Shown here: positions 1-5,713 of the stretch, one piece after another
Layout of the letters: each line of letters begins with the position of its first letter
How positions within the stretch are numbered: position 1 is the stretch's first letter
NCBI GenBank assembly: GCA_031267075.1
Contig: JAIRZU010000048.1
Span: forward strand, 1 to 11,808
DNA: 11,808 nt
Reading direction: 5' to 3'
Origin: Holosporales bacterium
GTDB lineage: Bacteria; Pseudomonadota; Alphaproteobacteria; RUG11792
The notes under the pieces: model-generated
Told to the model about the DNA's origin: nothing
What the model saw: only the letters and a program-made list of their open reading frames with translations
The model's database searches: none
Program-made: the position numbers and the translations under genes

Positions 1-641
1 TCGGATGTTCGGCCACACAGTTTTGCTTCGCGGCTACCATCGGACTTGGAAGGAGGGGTTCCCTGTGGTGGCGCGAACTCGTCTCCTTCCGGGAGCTTAT
101 CCTTGAGGACGACTGCCAGCGTCTTGGGATCCAGTAGGTTGGGTAAGTGACTGGTTGCAAGCTTGGGATTGAGCTTGGTACCGTCGTATTTGGAGTATGC
201 TTCTATCTCTCCGTCCGCGGATACCCTAAGGTCAACATCTGGATCTTCGGATATTTCGCTTAGAGCACGATGAGCTATGCTACCTATGGGTGTATCGGTG
301 TCGTACCCATCTTGTAAGTCGTGAGCGACCACTCCGTCGAGCATTTTGCGGACCGGTTCACCAAGCTTACCACGGATACGGATGTAGAAGTCGACGGGAG
401 TGGGTTCAGTCTCTCCGGGAACTCTGCCCATTTCCTTGGCCCCTGCCTTGAGCATATGGTTGATAATTACCGCTGCAGTATCCAGATCGCCTTTGTCAAG
501 ATATTCTTCGGCATTCCCGATCCGTCGTATTGCGTTCTTCATAACCTGCTGTTGGGTCTGTGGTGATCGGTTGTATCCCGTTGCTTGAGCTGTTGTAGCC
601 ATTAGCACTGCAACAGCTAGTACCTTAAAATACTTCTTCAT
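1..641 (-). CDS. Exported hypothetical protein, 3'-truncated by window edge
   Basis: The frame is open from an ATG at 641 to the left edge, giving at least 213 residues with no stop. It begins MKKYFKVLAVAVLMATTAQA, a typical Sec signal peptide with a likely signal peptidase I cut after the AQA. A strong ribosome site (GGGAGG on the minus strand, 648-653) lies 6 bases upstream, which decides the start. The mature part is charged and probably mostly helical, for example the stretch around IGNAEEYLDKGDLDTAAVII at residues 41-60, and it becomes proline-rich near the window edge (PPQGTPP). I recognise no domain. It has its own promoter, squeezed between it and the end of the gene at 746-1873. Location in periplasm or cell surface is inferred from the signal peptide only. 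Confidence 0.85.
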   Translation of the reverse strand, partial: MKKYFKVLAVAVLMATTAQATGYNRSPQTQQQVMKNAIRRIGNAEEYLDKGDLDTAAVIINHMLKAGAKEMGRVPGETEPTPVDFYIRIRGKLGEPVRKMLDGVVAHDLQDGYDTDTPIGSIAHRALSEISEDPDVDLRVSADGEIEAYSKYDGTKLNPKLATSHLPNLLDPKTLAVVLKDKLPEGDEFAPPQGTPPSKSDGSREAKLCGRTS

Positions 642-700
642 CTTATTCCTCCCTCACACACACCATTACGGCGTGCACTCCCGGCTCACTATATACTGCT

Positions 701-729
701 ATCCTACTGCAGTAGGAGCCGGAAGTCAA
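701..729 (-). promoter_or_regulatory. Promoter of the 1-641 gene, with palindromic operator-like site
   Basis: Reading the minus strand, a -35 TTGACT (724-729) is followed by a 17-base spacer and a -10 TAGGAT (701-706). The -35 context CTCTTGACTTCC is the same as in the promoter of 746-1873. A perfect 16-bp palindrome, TCCTACTGCAGTAGGA (702-717), overlaps the -10 and half the spacer. Confidence 0.7.
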
Positions 730-745
730 GAGGGGAGTTGTGGTT

Positions 746-1873
746 TTATTGACCTCCGGTTTCGGCGGACTCTTCAGGGTGTGTTTCAGAGGGGGCTTGT
801 GGTGGTTCCCTGGTTGTTTGTATCGGTGTTCCTGTGGAGAAGCCAAGGTCAATACCTGCGGCCCATGCGTGCTCGTCGAGCCTTTCGGCCCACCTTACGC
901 CGCTGTATGGCCCATACAACTGCGAGATGGTAGCGGCTACGTCCCTGGGGTCGCACCGTGCTTTCGATGCTGCATCATTGAGGATTTGTTGTGCTGTTGC
1001 TACAACCTTTTGGGCTTCCGCGTCTGGGTACCACAATGCCAGTTTGTGTATGTCAGCGGCTGCGTTGGGTATGATGCTGTCTGGGTCAGTTGGATGGGCT
1101 ACCTTTGCTGCGATTCCAAGCGCTTCTTCCCGAGACTCGGGTGGGATTCCTATATCCACACCCTTTCTGTTGGCAGCTATGACCGCCTGTGCCAAGGCTC
1201 TCCAGAGACGAGGCTCGAGCTGTGTAAGGCTTATTCTCAGGACATCTAGTGGTGTGTAGTGCATTGGTACGAGCGATTGGAGGCGCTTACTGATATTACC
1301 TGCTTGCTGGCCTATCTCATCTACGCATGGGTCCCTTAAATTTGCTTGCAGACAGTAATATAGTGAATTCCATGTGTAGTTTAGTGGATGGTAGTCCAGC
1401 AGTATTGGGTCGTTCTCAGGGTGGCTTCTGTCCCTCTGATTTTCGTACGCTGCTAGTACAGCCTCTTGGGCTTCAGGGTCTAGGCTGTGGTATATATTTC
1501 GACTAACGAGTGTGGTGGGACACCGTCTGGGATTCGGCCCGTAGGAATTTACGGCGTCCCTAAAGACTCTCAGTACGTCCTCGGGGTTCTCTGCACGCAG
1601 TATCAGTTCATTCGTGAGGCTAGCAGACTCGCTCTGAGGCGGAGGTGGAATGTAGTGAGCAATACATGCAATAGGCCTCAGCCTACTCTCATGACTCACC
1701 GCGTTCGTCACTACACCAGCACCATCTGGTATCAGTCCATTCGTGGGGATAACAGGCTCGCTCTGAGCCGGCGGCGGAGGTACCGGCACGCGTCCGCTAT
1801 CCCCAGGCTCCGGCCTACTCCCATGACTCACCGCGCTCATCACTACCATCGCCAGTATCGTTATCTTCTTCAT
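746..1873 (-). CDS. Exported protein sharing an unknown ~250-residue domain with the 5714-7489 gene
   Basis: The product is 375 residues from the ATG at 1873 (MKKITILAMVVMSAVSHGSR). In-frame ATGs at 1876 and 1885 are possible, but the purine-rich GAGAGAT and the paralog favour 1873 or 1876. After the signal peptide, residues 14-48 and 58-91 form an internal repeat (AVSHGSR...PPPP...TNGLI against AVSHESR...PPPP...TNELI). Residues 95-347 match residues 212-466 of the 5714 gene, including PEAQ, HPENDPI, the block DIGIPPESREEAL at 240-252, and the closing AGIDLGF. The short tail is rich in P, T and E. No enzyme motif or known domain is recognised. The gene is monocistronic with a strong promoter. 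Its stop lies 17 bases before the -35 of the next minus-strand gene, and I see no terminator between them. Confidence 0.88.
   Translation of the reverse strand: MKKITILAMVVMSAVSHGSRPEPGDSGRVPVPPPPAQSEPVIPTNGLIPDGAGVVTNAVSHESRLRPIACIAHYIPPPPQSESASLTNELILRAENPEDVLRVFRDAVNSYGPNPRRCPTTLVSRNIYHSLDPEAQEAVLAAYENQRDRSHPENDPILLDYHPLNYTWNSLYYCLQANLRDPCVDEIGQQAGNISKRLQSLVPMHYTPLDVLRISLTQLEPRLWRALAQAVIAANRKGVDIGIPPESREEALGIAAKVAHPTDPDSIIPNAAADIHKLALWYPDAEAQKVVATAQQILNDAASKARCDPRDVAATISQLYGPYSGVRWAERLDEHAWAAGIDLGFSTGTPIQTTREPPQAPSETHPEESAETGGQ
1600..1851 (-). repeat. In-frame tandem duplication, two units offset by about 130 bp
   Basis: On the plus strand, TATCAGT.CATTCGTG occurs at 1601 and 1730, and ATGACTCACCGCG at 1691 and 1823. 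The units are therefore offset by 129-132 bp, multiples of three, so the reading frame is kept. The duplicated segment covers the last residues of the signal peptide and the proline-rich linker of the encoded protein. The two units have diverged by substitutions and small codon-sized indels. Confidence 0.8.
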
Positions 1874-1908
1874 CATATCTCTCATATACGGTATCCGTAA
1901 TTATGTAT

Positions 1909-1937
1909 ATTATATTCGAGTAGGGAATGGAAGTCAA
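1909..1937 (-). promoter_or_regulatory. Promoter of the 746-1873 gene
   Basis: On the minus strand a -35 TTGACT (1932-1937), a 17-base spacer and a perfect -10 TATAAT (1909-1914) lie about 35 bases before the start codon. This is the best consensus match in the window and suggests strong constitutive expression. Confidence 0.8.
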
Positions 1938-1998
1938 GAGGAGAGTTGTCTCGAGGCCTCTGGAGCCATCTATCATAGGCCCCTCACGGCTACCCCAA

Positions 1999-2035
1999 AC
2001 ATGGGCGTAAAAATATCCACATGGGCGTAAAAATA
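1999..2035. repeat. 17-bp direct repeat, period 20
   Basis: ACATGGGCGTAAAAATA occurs at 1999-2015 and again at 2019-2035, separated by TCC. It lies in the 190-base gap between the promoter of 746-1873 and the 3' end of the tRNA. Read on the minus strand, each unit puts a TTTTT run downstream of the tRNA. Confidence 0.85.
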
Positions 2036-2068
2036 ATTTGCAACAGGTTGAAGGGGCGGGGTAACCTG
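2030..2068 (-). terminator. Possible terminator of tRNA-Val
   Basis: On the minus strand CAGGTT (2068-2063) can pair with AACCTG (2049-2044) around a 13-base loop. A T-rich stretch ending TTATTTTT follows. The stem is short and the T run starts several bases after it, so this is only a candidate. Confidence 0.3.
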
Positions 2069-2097
2069 ATAGAGGATCGGAGAGAGAAGAAGTGAGA

Positions 2098-2173
2098 TGG
2101 TGGTCGCAACAGGACTCGAACCTGTGACAACCGCGATGTGAACGCGGTGCTCTACCAACTGAGCTATGCGACC
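2098..2173 (-). tRNA. tRNA-Val (anticodon CAC)
   Basis: The 76-base minus-strand sequence folds as a complete cloverleaf. The acceptor stem is GGTCGCA/TGCGACC, the D arm GCTC/GAGC, the anticodon stem CCGCG/CGCGG with loop TTCACAT (anticodon CAC, reading GTG), and the T arm ACAGG-TTCGAGT-CCTGT. Discriminator A and an encoded CCA end at 2098. All stems are fully paired, so the gene should be functional. It is transcribed away from the capsid gene. The nearest upstream -10-like element on the minus strand is TATGAT at 2189-2194. Confidence 0.97.
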
Positions 2174-2257
2174 TCACCTAACGACACTATCATACATTTT
2201 CCGATCACAAACAAAAAGTTTAAAATTTAAAACCATTTAACCGAAAGGGGAAAAACT

Positions 2258-3229
2258 ATGAACATAAATGAATTGAGGCCTATGTTGCCCGAAAATCCTT
2301 TTGATCTTAAGAAGTTCAGCGCATTCCTGAAAAGCGAAAGCGAAAAGAGTGAAACCGTTGATCTTCCGACTGCCATTGCGCATTCTATAACTTCAAAAAT
2401 CAACACATTAAGCCCGATTAGAAGGCTTGCAAAAGTTACGTTAACATCCGGCGATAGACTCGATGTAGTCGTCGATACGAAGGATTCTGAATCCTCAGGA
2501 TGGATCACAGACGAGCTCATCAAATACGATAACATCTCGTCAATCTCGAAAATTTCAATCTACTTACACCAGCTCTATGCTAAGCCTAGAGTCGCACACA
2601 CCCTCCTCGAAGACCATACCGCCAACGTCGAGGAGTTTATAAATGAGAAAATTACAATCCAGATGGCGGCATCTGAAAATGAAGCATTTCTATTTGGGGA
2701 CGGAGTCTCCAGGCCTAAAGGCATCCTGAAATATGATATATCCACCGATGGAGAATCCTATGAAGCTTCCACGAGGACTATCGAGGGAGTCGATGCAGGA
2801 AGGACAATCAGTGACCACACTAAGATAGTGGAGCTGATGGAGAAGATGCCAACGAAGTACCTTGGAGGAGCTGTATGGCTCATGTCGCGTAATGCAGCAT
2901 CACTGATTAGGACGCTTCGCGATGAAACTACAGGAAGGTTCCTGTGGCAGAATTCGATAGCCCATGGAGTCCCGGATACTCTACTCGGCTACCCTGTCGT
3001 ACTGTGCGATGTTATGCCGCGGATCGACTCAGGGGATGATATGTGCGTTCCAGTACTGTTTGCAAACCTGTATGAAGGTTATCAGATAGCTGAGAAACCA
3101 AGTATCAACATCCTGAAAGACCCATACGGATCTAAACCATTCGTTGAGTTCTACGCTACAAAGAGGGTCGGTGGCGACGTCGTGAACTTCGACGCCATCA
3201 AAGCACTCGTGATTAGGAAAGGGGACTGA
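2258..3229 (+). CDS. HK97-fold phage/GTA-like major capsid protein, short form
   Basis: The product is 323 residues and would form the shell of a tailed-phage or gene-transfer-agent particle. Family signs appear in the expected order: an E-loop-like segment with WITDE near residues 87-91, AASENEAFLFGDGVSRPKGI (about 137-156), the P-domain run with VWLMSRNAASLIRTLRDETT and RFLWQNS (about 207-235), LLGYPVVLCDVMPRI, a DPYGSKPFVEFYATKRVGG segment, then VNFDAIKALVI at the end. HK97-type capsid proteins usually run near 390-400 residues with an N-terminal scaffold part of about 100. Here that part is much shorter, as if reduced. Start: AAGGGG (2245-2250) lies 7 bases before the ATG. No portal, protease, terminase or tail gene is nearby. 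The gene is visibly more A+T-rich than its neighbours. Lone capsid genes are consistent with the scattered GTA genes known in Rickettsiales. Confidence 0.93.
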   Translation: MNINELRPMLPENPFDLKKFSAFLKSESEKSETVDLPTAIAHSITSKINTLSPIRRLAKVTLTSGDRLDVVVDTKDSESSGWITDELIKYDNISSISKISIYLHQLYAKPRVAHTLLEDHTANVEEFINEKITIQMAASENEAFLFGDGVSRPKGILKYDISTDGESYEASTRTIEGVDAGRTISDHTKIVELMEKMPTKYLGGAVWLMSRNAASLIRTLRDETTGRFLWQNSIAHGVPDTLLGYPVVLCDVMPRIDSGDDMCVPVLFANLYEGYQIAEKPSINILKDPYGSKPFVEFYATKRVGGDVVNFDAIKALVIRKGD

Positions 3230-3403
3230 TTCTGGTGGGGGCGACAGGACCATATCTGCATCCTGATCAGGAGAGGCTATCGAGATAGTAACAAAGTTAC
3301 CAGGTTCATAGGGAGAGCAGAAGATGTGTTTCATAATACCGTTGTGTCTTACAATTTATTATGGCAGAATTAGGCATGGGCCACAGGATAGGGGTAGCGG
3401 AGA
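3230..3403. other. Intergenic region with small palindromes
   Basis: Between the capsid gene and the next gene there is a perfect 12-bp palindrome TCCTGATCAGGA (3261-3272) and a small hairpin GTAAC-AAA-GTTAC just after it. A weak promoter candidate for the 3404 gene is TTGTGT, a 17-base spacer and CAGAAT, starting near 3343. No coding signal convinces here. Confidence 0.4.
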
Positions 3404-4030
3404 ATGAAGAGATTACTGACGCTAGTACTCATGACTGGAATGGCGGGTGCGATGCGAATACCACGGCTTACCTATGGTGGGCAAGCCAGGATGAGGCAAG
3501 TGATCCTTGCAAGCTCAAGCTCGGAAGATACACCGGCTCCAACAAACCGAGCTGGGCAAAAGAGTCAGAGCGCCGCGGAGAGCTACAGGGATAGTACGGA
3601 TACGATCAACCAGTGCTTTAGGAGGCTGGGGATATCACCGGGTGATGGCAGAAAGCTAATCGTCCGTGTCCTACCTGTCGAGAGCGACCAAACAGACGCA
3701 CTCGTCAAGATGGCAGGTCAATTGGGGATAAGCACTACCAGCTTCCAGAGGCGCAACCGAGATGCAATAACACTCACACTGCTACTGTACATACTCGAGC
3801 ATCCACCCAACCATGCACAATGGCCAACTAATCGCAACCTCACGCAGAGCCTCCCAGAACTCAGTGTCCCTCACGTCCCGATGCAGGAACCCCCGGCCCT
3901 AGTCGTCGCGCCTAGTGTGCCGGTCCCCCCAACCAACGACGACCCCTTCCTTGGGTTTCAAGGACTGGACTCACCCGATGGAACGGAGGAGGAAAAGCTA
4001 TGGGCGGCCTGGGCTAAACAGGGGTATTAA
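3404..4030 (+). CDS. Hypothetical exported protein with proline-rich C-terminal segment
   Basis: The product is 208 residues. It starts MKRLLTLVLMTGMAGA, a short Sec-type signal peptide. The chosen ATG has GGGG 9 bases upstream. An alternative reading from 3361 in another frame is rejected because it lacks a signal peptide and ends early. The middle (residues about 60-135) is predicted helical and contains LGISPGDGRKLI and AGQLGISTTSF. It faintly resembles the segment GRLKYILERIPEDQ...AARLRIS of the 8599-9618 gene. Residues about 150-190 are rich in proline (PPALVVAPSVPVPP), and the tail EEEKLWAAWAKQGY is aromatic. I do not recognise the family. It is followed within 5 bases by a run of ten C. 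Confidence 0.72.
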   Translation: MKRLLTLVLMTGMAGAMRIPRLTYGGQARMRQVILASSSSEDTPAPTNRAGQKSQSAAESYRDSTDTINQCFRRLGISPGDGRKLIVRVLPVESDQTDALVKMAGQLGISTTSFQRRNRDAITLTLLLYILEHPPNHAQWPTNRNLTQSLPELSVPHVPMQEPPALVVAPSVPVPPTNDDPFLGFQGLDSPDGTEEEKLWAAWAKQGY

Positions 4031-4035
4031 TAACT

Positions 4036-4045
4036 CCCCCCCCCC
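4036..4045 (+). repeat. Poly-C tract (C10)
   Basis: Ten consecutive C residues start 5 bases after the stop of the 3404-4030 gene and 75 bases before the next -35. Such tracts are prone to slipped-strand length change. Because a stop precedes it, length change would not alter the upstream protein. Confidence 0.9.
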
Positions 4046-4064
4046 AGGACCAAACAGCAGCGTC

Positions 4065-4083
4065 TCCCTCAAGTGGTGTGGCT
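4065..4083 (+). repeat. Degenerate copy of the 3' hairpin repeat (copy 1)
   Basis: TCCCTCAAGTGGTGTGGCT matches the loop and right arm of the other copies (TCCCTAAACAGGTGTGGCT at 4766 and 5571), but the left arm AGCCAC is lost. The copy probably no longer folds. Confidence 0.5.
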
Positions 4084-4120
4084 ACAAGGCTGAAGCAATC
4101 ATTGTTGATCTAAAAGGGCA

Positions 4121-4150
4121 TTGACCTCACCACCCACAGTACTATATAAT
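4121..4150 (+). promoter_or_regulatory. Promoter of the 4190 gene
   Basis: TTGACC (4121-4126), an 18-base spacer and TATAAT (4145-4150) form the promoter. The same arrangement, with GCA before the -35, recurs 700 bases downstream. Transcription should start near 4157, leaving a leader of about 33 bases. Confidence 0.8.
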
Positions 4151-4189
4151 ACGCAACACAAACTCAACAGTTTACGAAAAGGAACAGAA

Positions 4190-4714
4190 ATGAAGAAACA
4201 AGCAGCGATACTGTTAGCGGTAACAGCGTGTGCAGTAATCACCCCAGGAGCAGACGCCTACTTTACAGGAGAAGCCTTTCGAAATGCCGAGCCCGGTAGC
4301 ATGATCTGGCTGTACAAGGGTATACGTGAGAGACTGGAGCAGATAGGGAGAATCACCCCATGTGATGGTCCCAAAGCAGACGAAGCCGCAATGCACGGAT
4401 GTTGTGCCTGTCTCTCATTCGCAGTCGCGAGCGTTAGGGATGGTTTGGTACCTGGGGAAGTGCTGGAGCAATGGTACGAAAAAATTAACAACAAACTGCA
4501 AGCGGCTCAGAGTGCGATCGCAGCAACATCTCCTGATGCCGAAACCATCAGAGCGGCAACCTCCGACCTCTACGATGCAGTGTACGAAATGCTCGACGAC
4601 GTGAACAAAAAAGACCGCATGGCCAAAACGCCGCCCCGAGAGCAAGGAACCGAGGATGCAGATAGTCTTCCTGGTGACAGCCCCGAGAGCCACACCGACG
4701 GAGAGCTGCCCTGA
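4190..4714 (+). CDS. Small exported cysteine-containing protein of unknown function
   Basis: The product is 174 residues from the ATG at 4190, which has AAGGAA 5 bases upstream. The longer open frame from 4121 is rejected because it would start inside the promoter. The N terminus MKKQAAILLAVTACAVITPG ending in ADA is a clear signal peptide. The mature part has a CDG cysteine and a HGCCACL cluster (about residues 73-79) that could form disulfides. Two helical stretches follow (LEQWYEKINNKLQAAQSAIA and ATSDLYDAVYEMLDDVNKK), then a hydrophilic acidic tail with SLPGDSPESHTDGELP. No known domain is seen. A decayed paralog lies at 10570-11199, and the promoter and signal peptide resemble those of 4889-5548. 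Confidence 0.8.
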   Translation: MKKQAAILLAVTACAVITPGADAYFTGEAFRNAEPGSMIWLYKGIRERLEQIGRITPCDGPKADEAAMHGCCACLSFAVASVRDGLVPGEVLEQWYEKINNKLQAAQSAIAATSPDAETIRAATSDLYDAVYEMLDDVNKKDRMAKTPPREQGTEDADSLPGDSPESHTDGELP

Positions 4715-4744
4715 TTGCAACGCTGCGTCCACCACAATAGCCCA

Positions 4745-4798
4745 TCTCCTCAACCATGTAGCCACTCCCTAAACAGGTGTGGCTTCTGGTTGAGGAGA
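4745..4798 (+). terminator. Long 3' hairpin repeat, copy 2 (terminator-like)
   Basis: The outer stem TCTCCTCAACCA (4745-4756) pairs perfectly with TGGTTGAGGAGA (4787-4798). The inner stem AGCCACTCC (4760-4768) pairs with GGTGTGGCT (4776-4784) with one T-T mismatch, around loop CTAAACA. It lies 31 bases after the stop of the 4190 gene and before the next promoter. It has no T run, so it is not a textbook intrinsic terminator. Confidence 0.7.
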
Positions 4799-4820
4799 CA
4801 ATCGACATTCTTGAAGAGCA

Positions 4821-4850
4821 TTGACTTCCTCATCCATCTCGTAGTATAAT
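4821..4850 (+). promoter_or_regulatory. Promoter of the 4889 gene
   Basis: TTGACT (4821-4826), an 18-base spacer and TATAAT (4845-4850). Flanks and leader (GACTCAACAATTCAC, then AGGAATAGAAATG) closely match those of the 4190 gene, so this is a duplicated promoter-leader. Confidence 0.82.
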
Positions 4851-4888
4851 TCACAACGTAGACTCAACAATTCACAATAGGAATAGAA

Positions 4889-5548
4889 ATGAAGGAGCAA
4901 GCGATAATACTGCTAGCAGTAGTGACACTCACTGCTACCACCCCACGCACCCTAGCTTCTCAGCAAAAACCAGAAACCAGCCGCACGGACTCCACAAGTG
5001 GGGAAGCCAGCCCGCAAGGAACGACCAGGATGTCTGAGGCGGACCTGACTCAGCGGTACGAAGACCTACGTCAGGTAGCATGCCGGTTAACGGACGTGCT
5101 CCTCAACCTCGACGAACAGTCAAACGCTGAGTCACTGCGAAACATCGTCCGGTTGCAAATACCAAGTGTAACCGAGTGCGTAACTCCATACACAGAAGCC
5201 CTCGAGGAAGAAATCCCCGGAGCATACCGAGTGCGGTTAAGCATCACACGAACAGAGCTGGTGAAAGCCCTGGAAGACCATTACCCAGCACTGTGCACAG
5301 CACTTGCTGAGATGCAGACAGCCGTCAGCACGATGCAAACAACCATCGACGGGACGCGGGCAATCATAGGCGGCAAACAGGCAGGCATGGAACACCACGA
5401 AAATCGCGAAGCGGCCAGGAAGAGGAGGAATCAAGCCACACAGGACGTGGAGGACAAAATCAAGGAACTGAGGGGAAAAACTGCAGCACTCCACGGCGAC
5501 ATGTTGGACGCGGACCACAGGTGGGACACTGACGATGAACTCCAATAA
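4889..5548 (+). CDS. Small exported helical protein of unknown function
   Basis: The product is 219 residues. It begins MKEQAIILLAVVTLTATTPR, a Sec signal peptide clearly related to that of the 4190 gene, with cleavage probably after TLAS. AGGAA lies 5 bases before the ATG. After a low-complexity S/T/G linker (residues 25-48), the mature part is nearly all helical. It includes LTQRYEDLRQVACRLTDVLL and, from about residue 125, a long heptad-like region (LCTALAEMQTAVSTMQTTID) with a basic patch AARKRRN and a final coiled-coil-like stretch VEDKIKELRGKTAALHGDML. Three cysteines lie in the mature part. No family is recognised. Its body has no obvious match to the 4190 gene, although promoter, leader and signal peptide do match. 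Confidence 0.8.
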   Translation: MKEQAIILLAVVTLTATTPRTLASQQKPETSRTDSTSGEASPQGTTRMSEADLTQRYEDLRQVACRLTDVLLNLDEQSNAESLRNIVRLQIPSVTECVTPYTEALEEEIPGAYRVRLSITRTELVKALEDHYPALCTALAEMQTAVSTMQTTIDGTRAIIGGKQAGMEHHENREAARKRRNQATQDVEDKIKELRGKTAALHGDMLDADHRWDTDDELQ

Positions 5549-5550
5549 TG

Positions 5551-5598
5551 CAACCTTACTATACGGCCACTCCCTAAACAGGTGTGGCTTCACGGTTG
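5551..5598 (+). terminator. 3' hairpin repeat, copy 3 (terminator-like)
   Basis: The inner stem GCCACTCC (5566-5573) pairs with GGTGTGGC (5581-5588) around CTAAACA, with one T-T mismatch. An outer stem CAACC (5551-5555) pairs with GGTTG (5594-5598). It lies directly after the stop of the 4889 gene. The following GTGGGGTCTCTCCATGTC is partly repeated after copy 5. Confidence 0.65.
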
Positions 5599-5649
5599 TG
5601 GGGTCTCTCCATGTCGTGTGGAAAGTTGAACCGCCAACGCAGGATCCTC

Positions 5650-5678
5650 TTAACCTCCGCCCCATACTCAAATATACT
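5650..5678 (+). promoter_or_regulatory. Promoter of the 5714 gene
   Basis: TTAACC (5650-5655), a 17-base spacer and TATACT (5673-5678). The leader GCGGATACTGTATATGGGAG matches the leader of 746-1873 (ACGGATACCGTATATGAGAG), so the two promoters share ancestry. The -35 here is weaker. Confidence 0.7.
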
Positions 5679-5713
5679 ATGCATAGTTGCGGATACTGTA
5701 TATGGGAGATATG

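Noticed and set aside
740..1259. Plus-strand open frames of 141-169 residues
   Set aside because: They are antisense to the 746-1873 gene, whose signal peptide, promoter and homology to 5714-7489 show the minus strand is coding.
2039..2047. GCAACAGG shared with the tRNA 3' region (2104-2111)
   Set aside because: An 8-base match is too short, and only about 60 bases separate the two copies.
3233..3250. TGGTGGGGGCGACAGGAC as a copy of the tRNA-Val 3' end (an attachment-site remnant)
   Set aside because: It matches 15 of 18 bases but lies on the 5' side of the tRNA. An element integrated at the tRNA 3' end would lie on the other side, so chance similarity is more likely.
3361..3594. Alternative 77-residue gene
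   Set aside because: It overlaps 3404-4030 in another frame, has no ribosome site and no protein-like features.
4121..4189. Longer N terminus for the 4190 gene
   Set aside because: It would place the start codon on the -35 box and hide the signal peptide; the ATG at 4190 has a good ribosome site.
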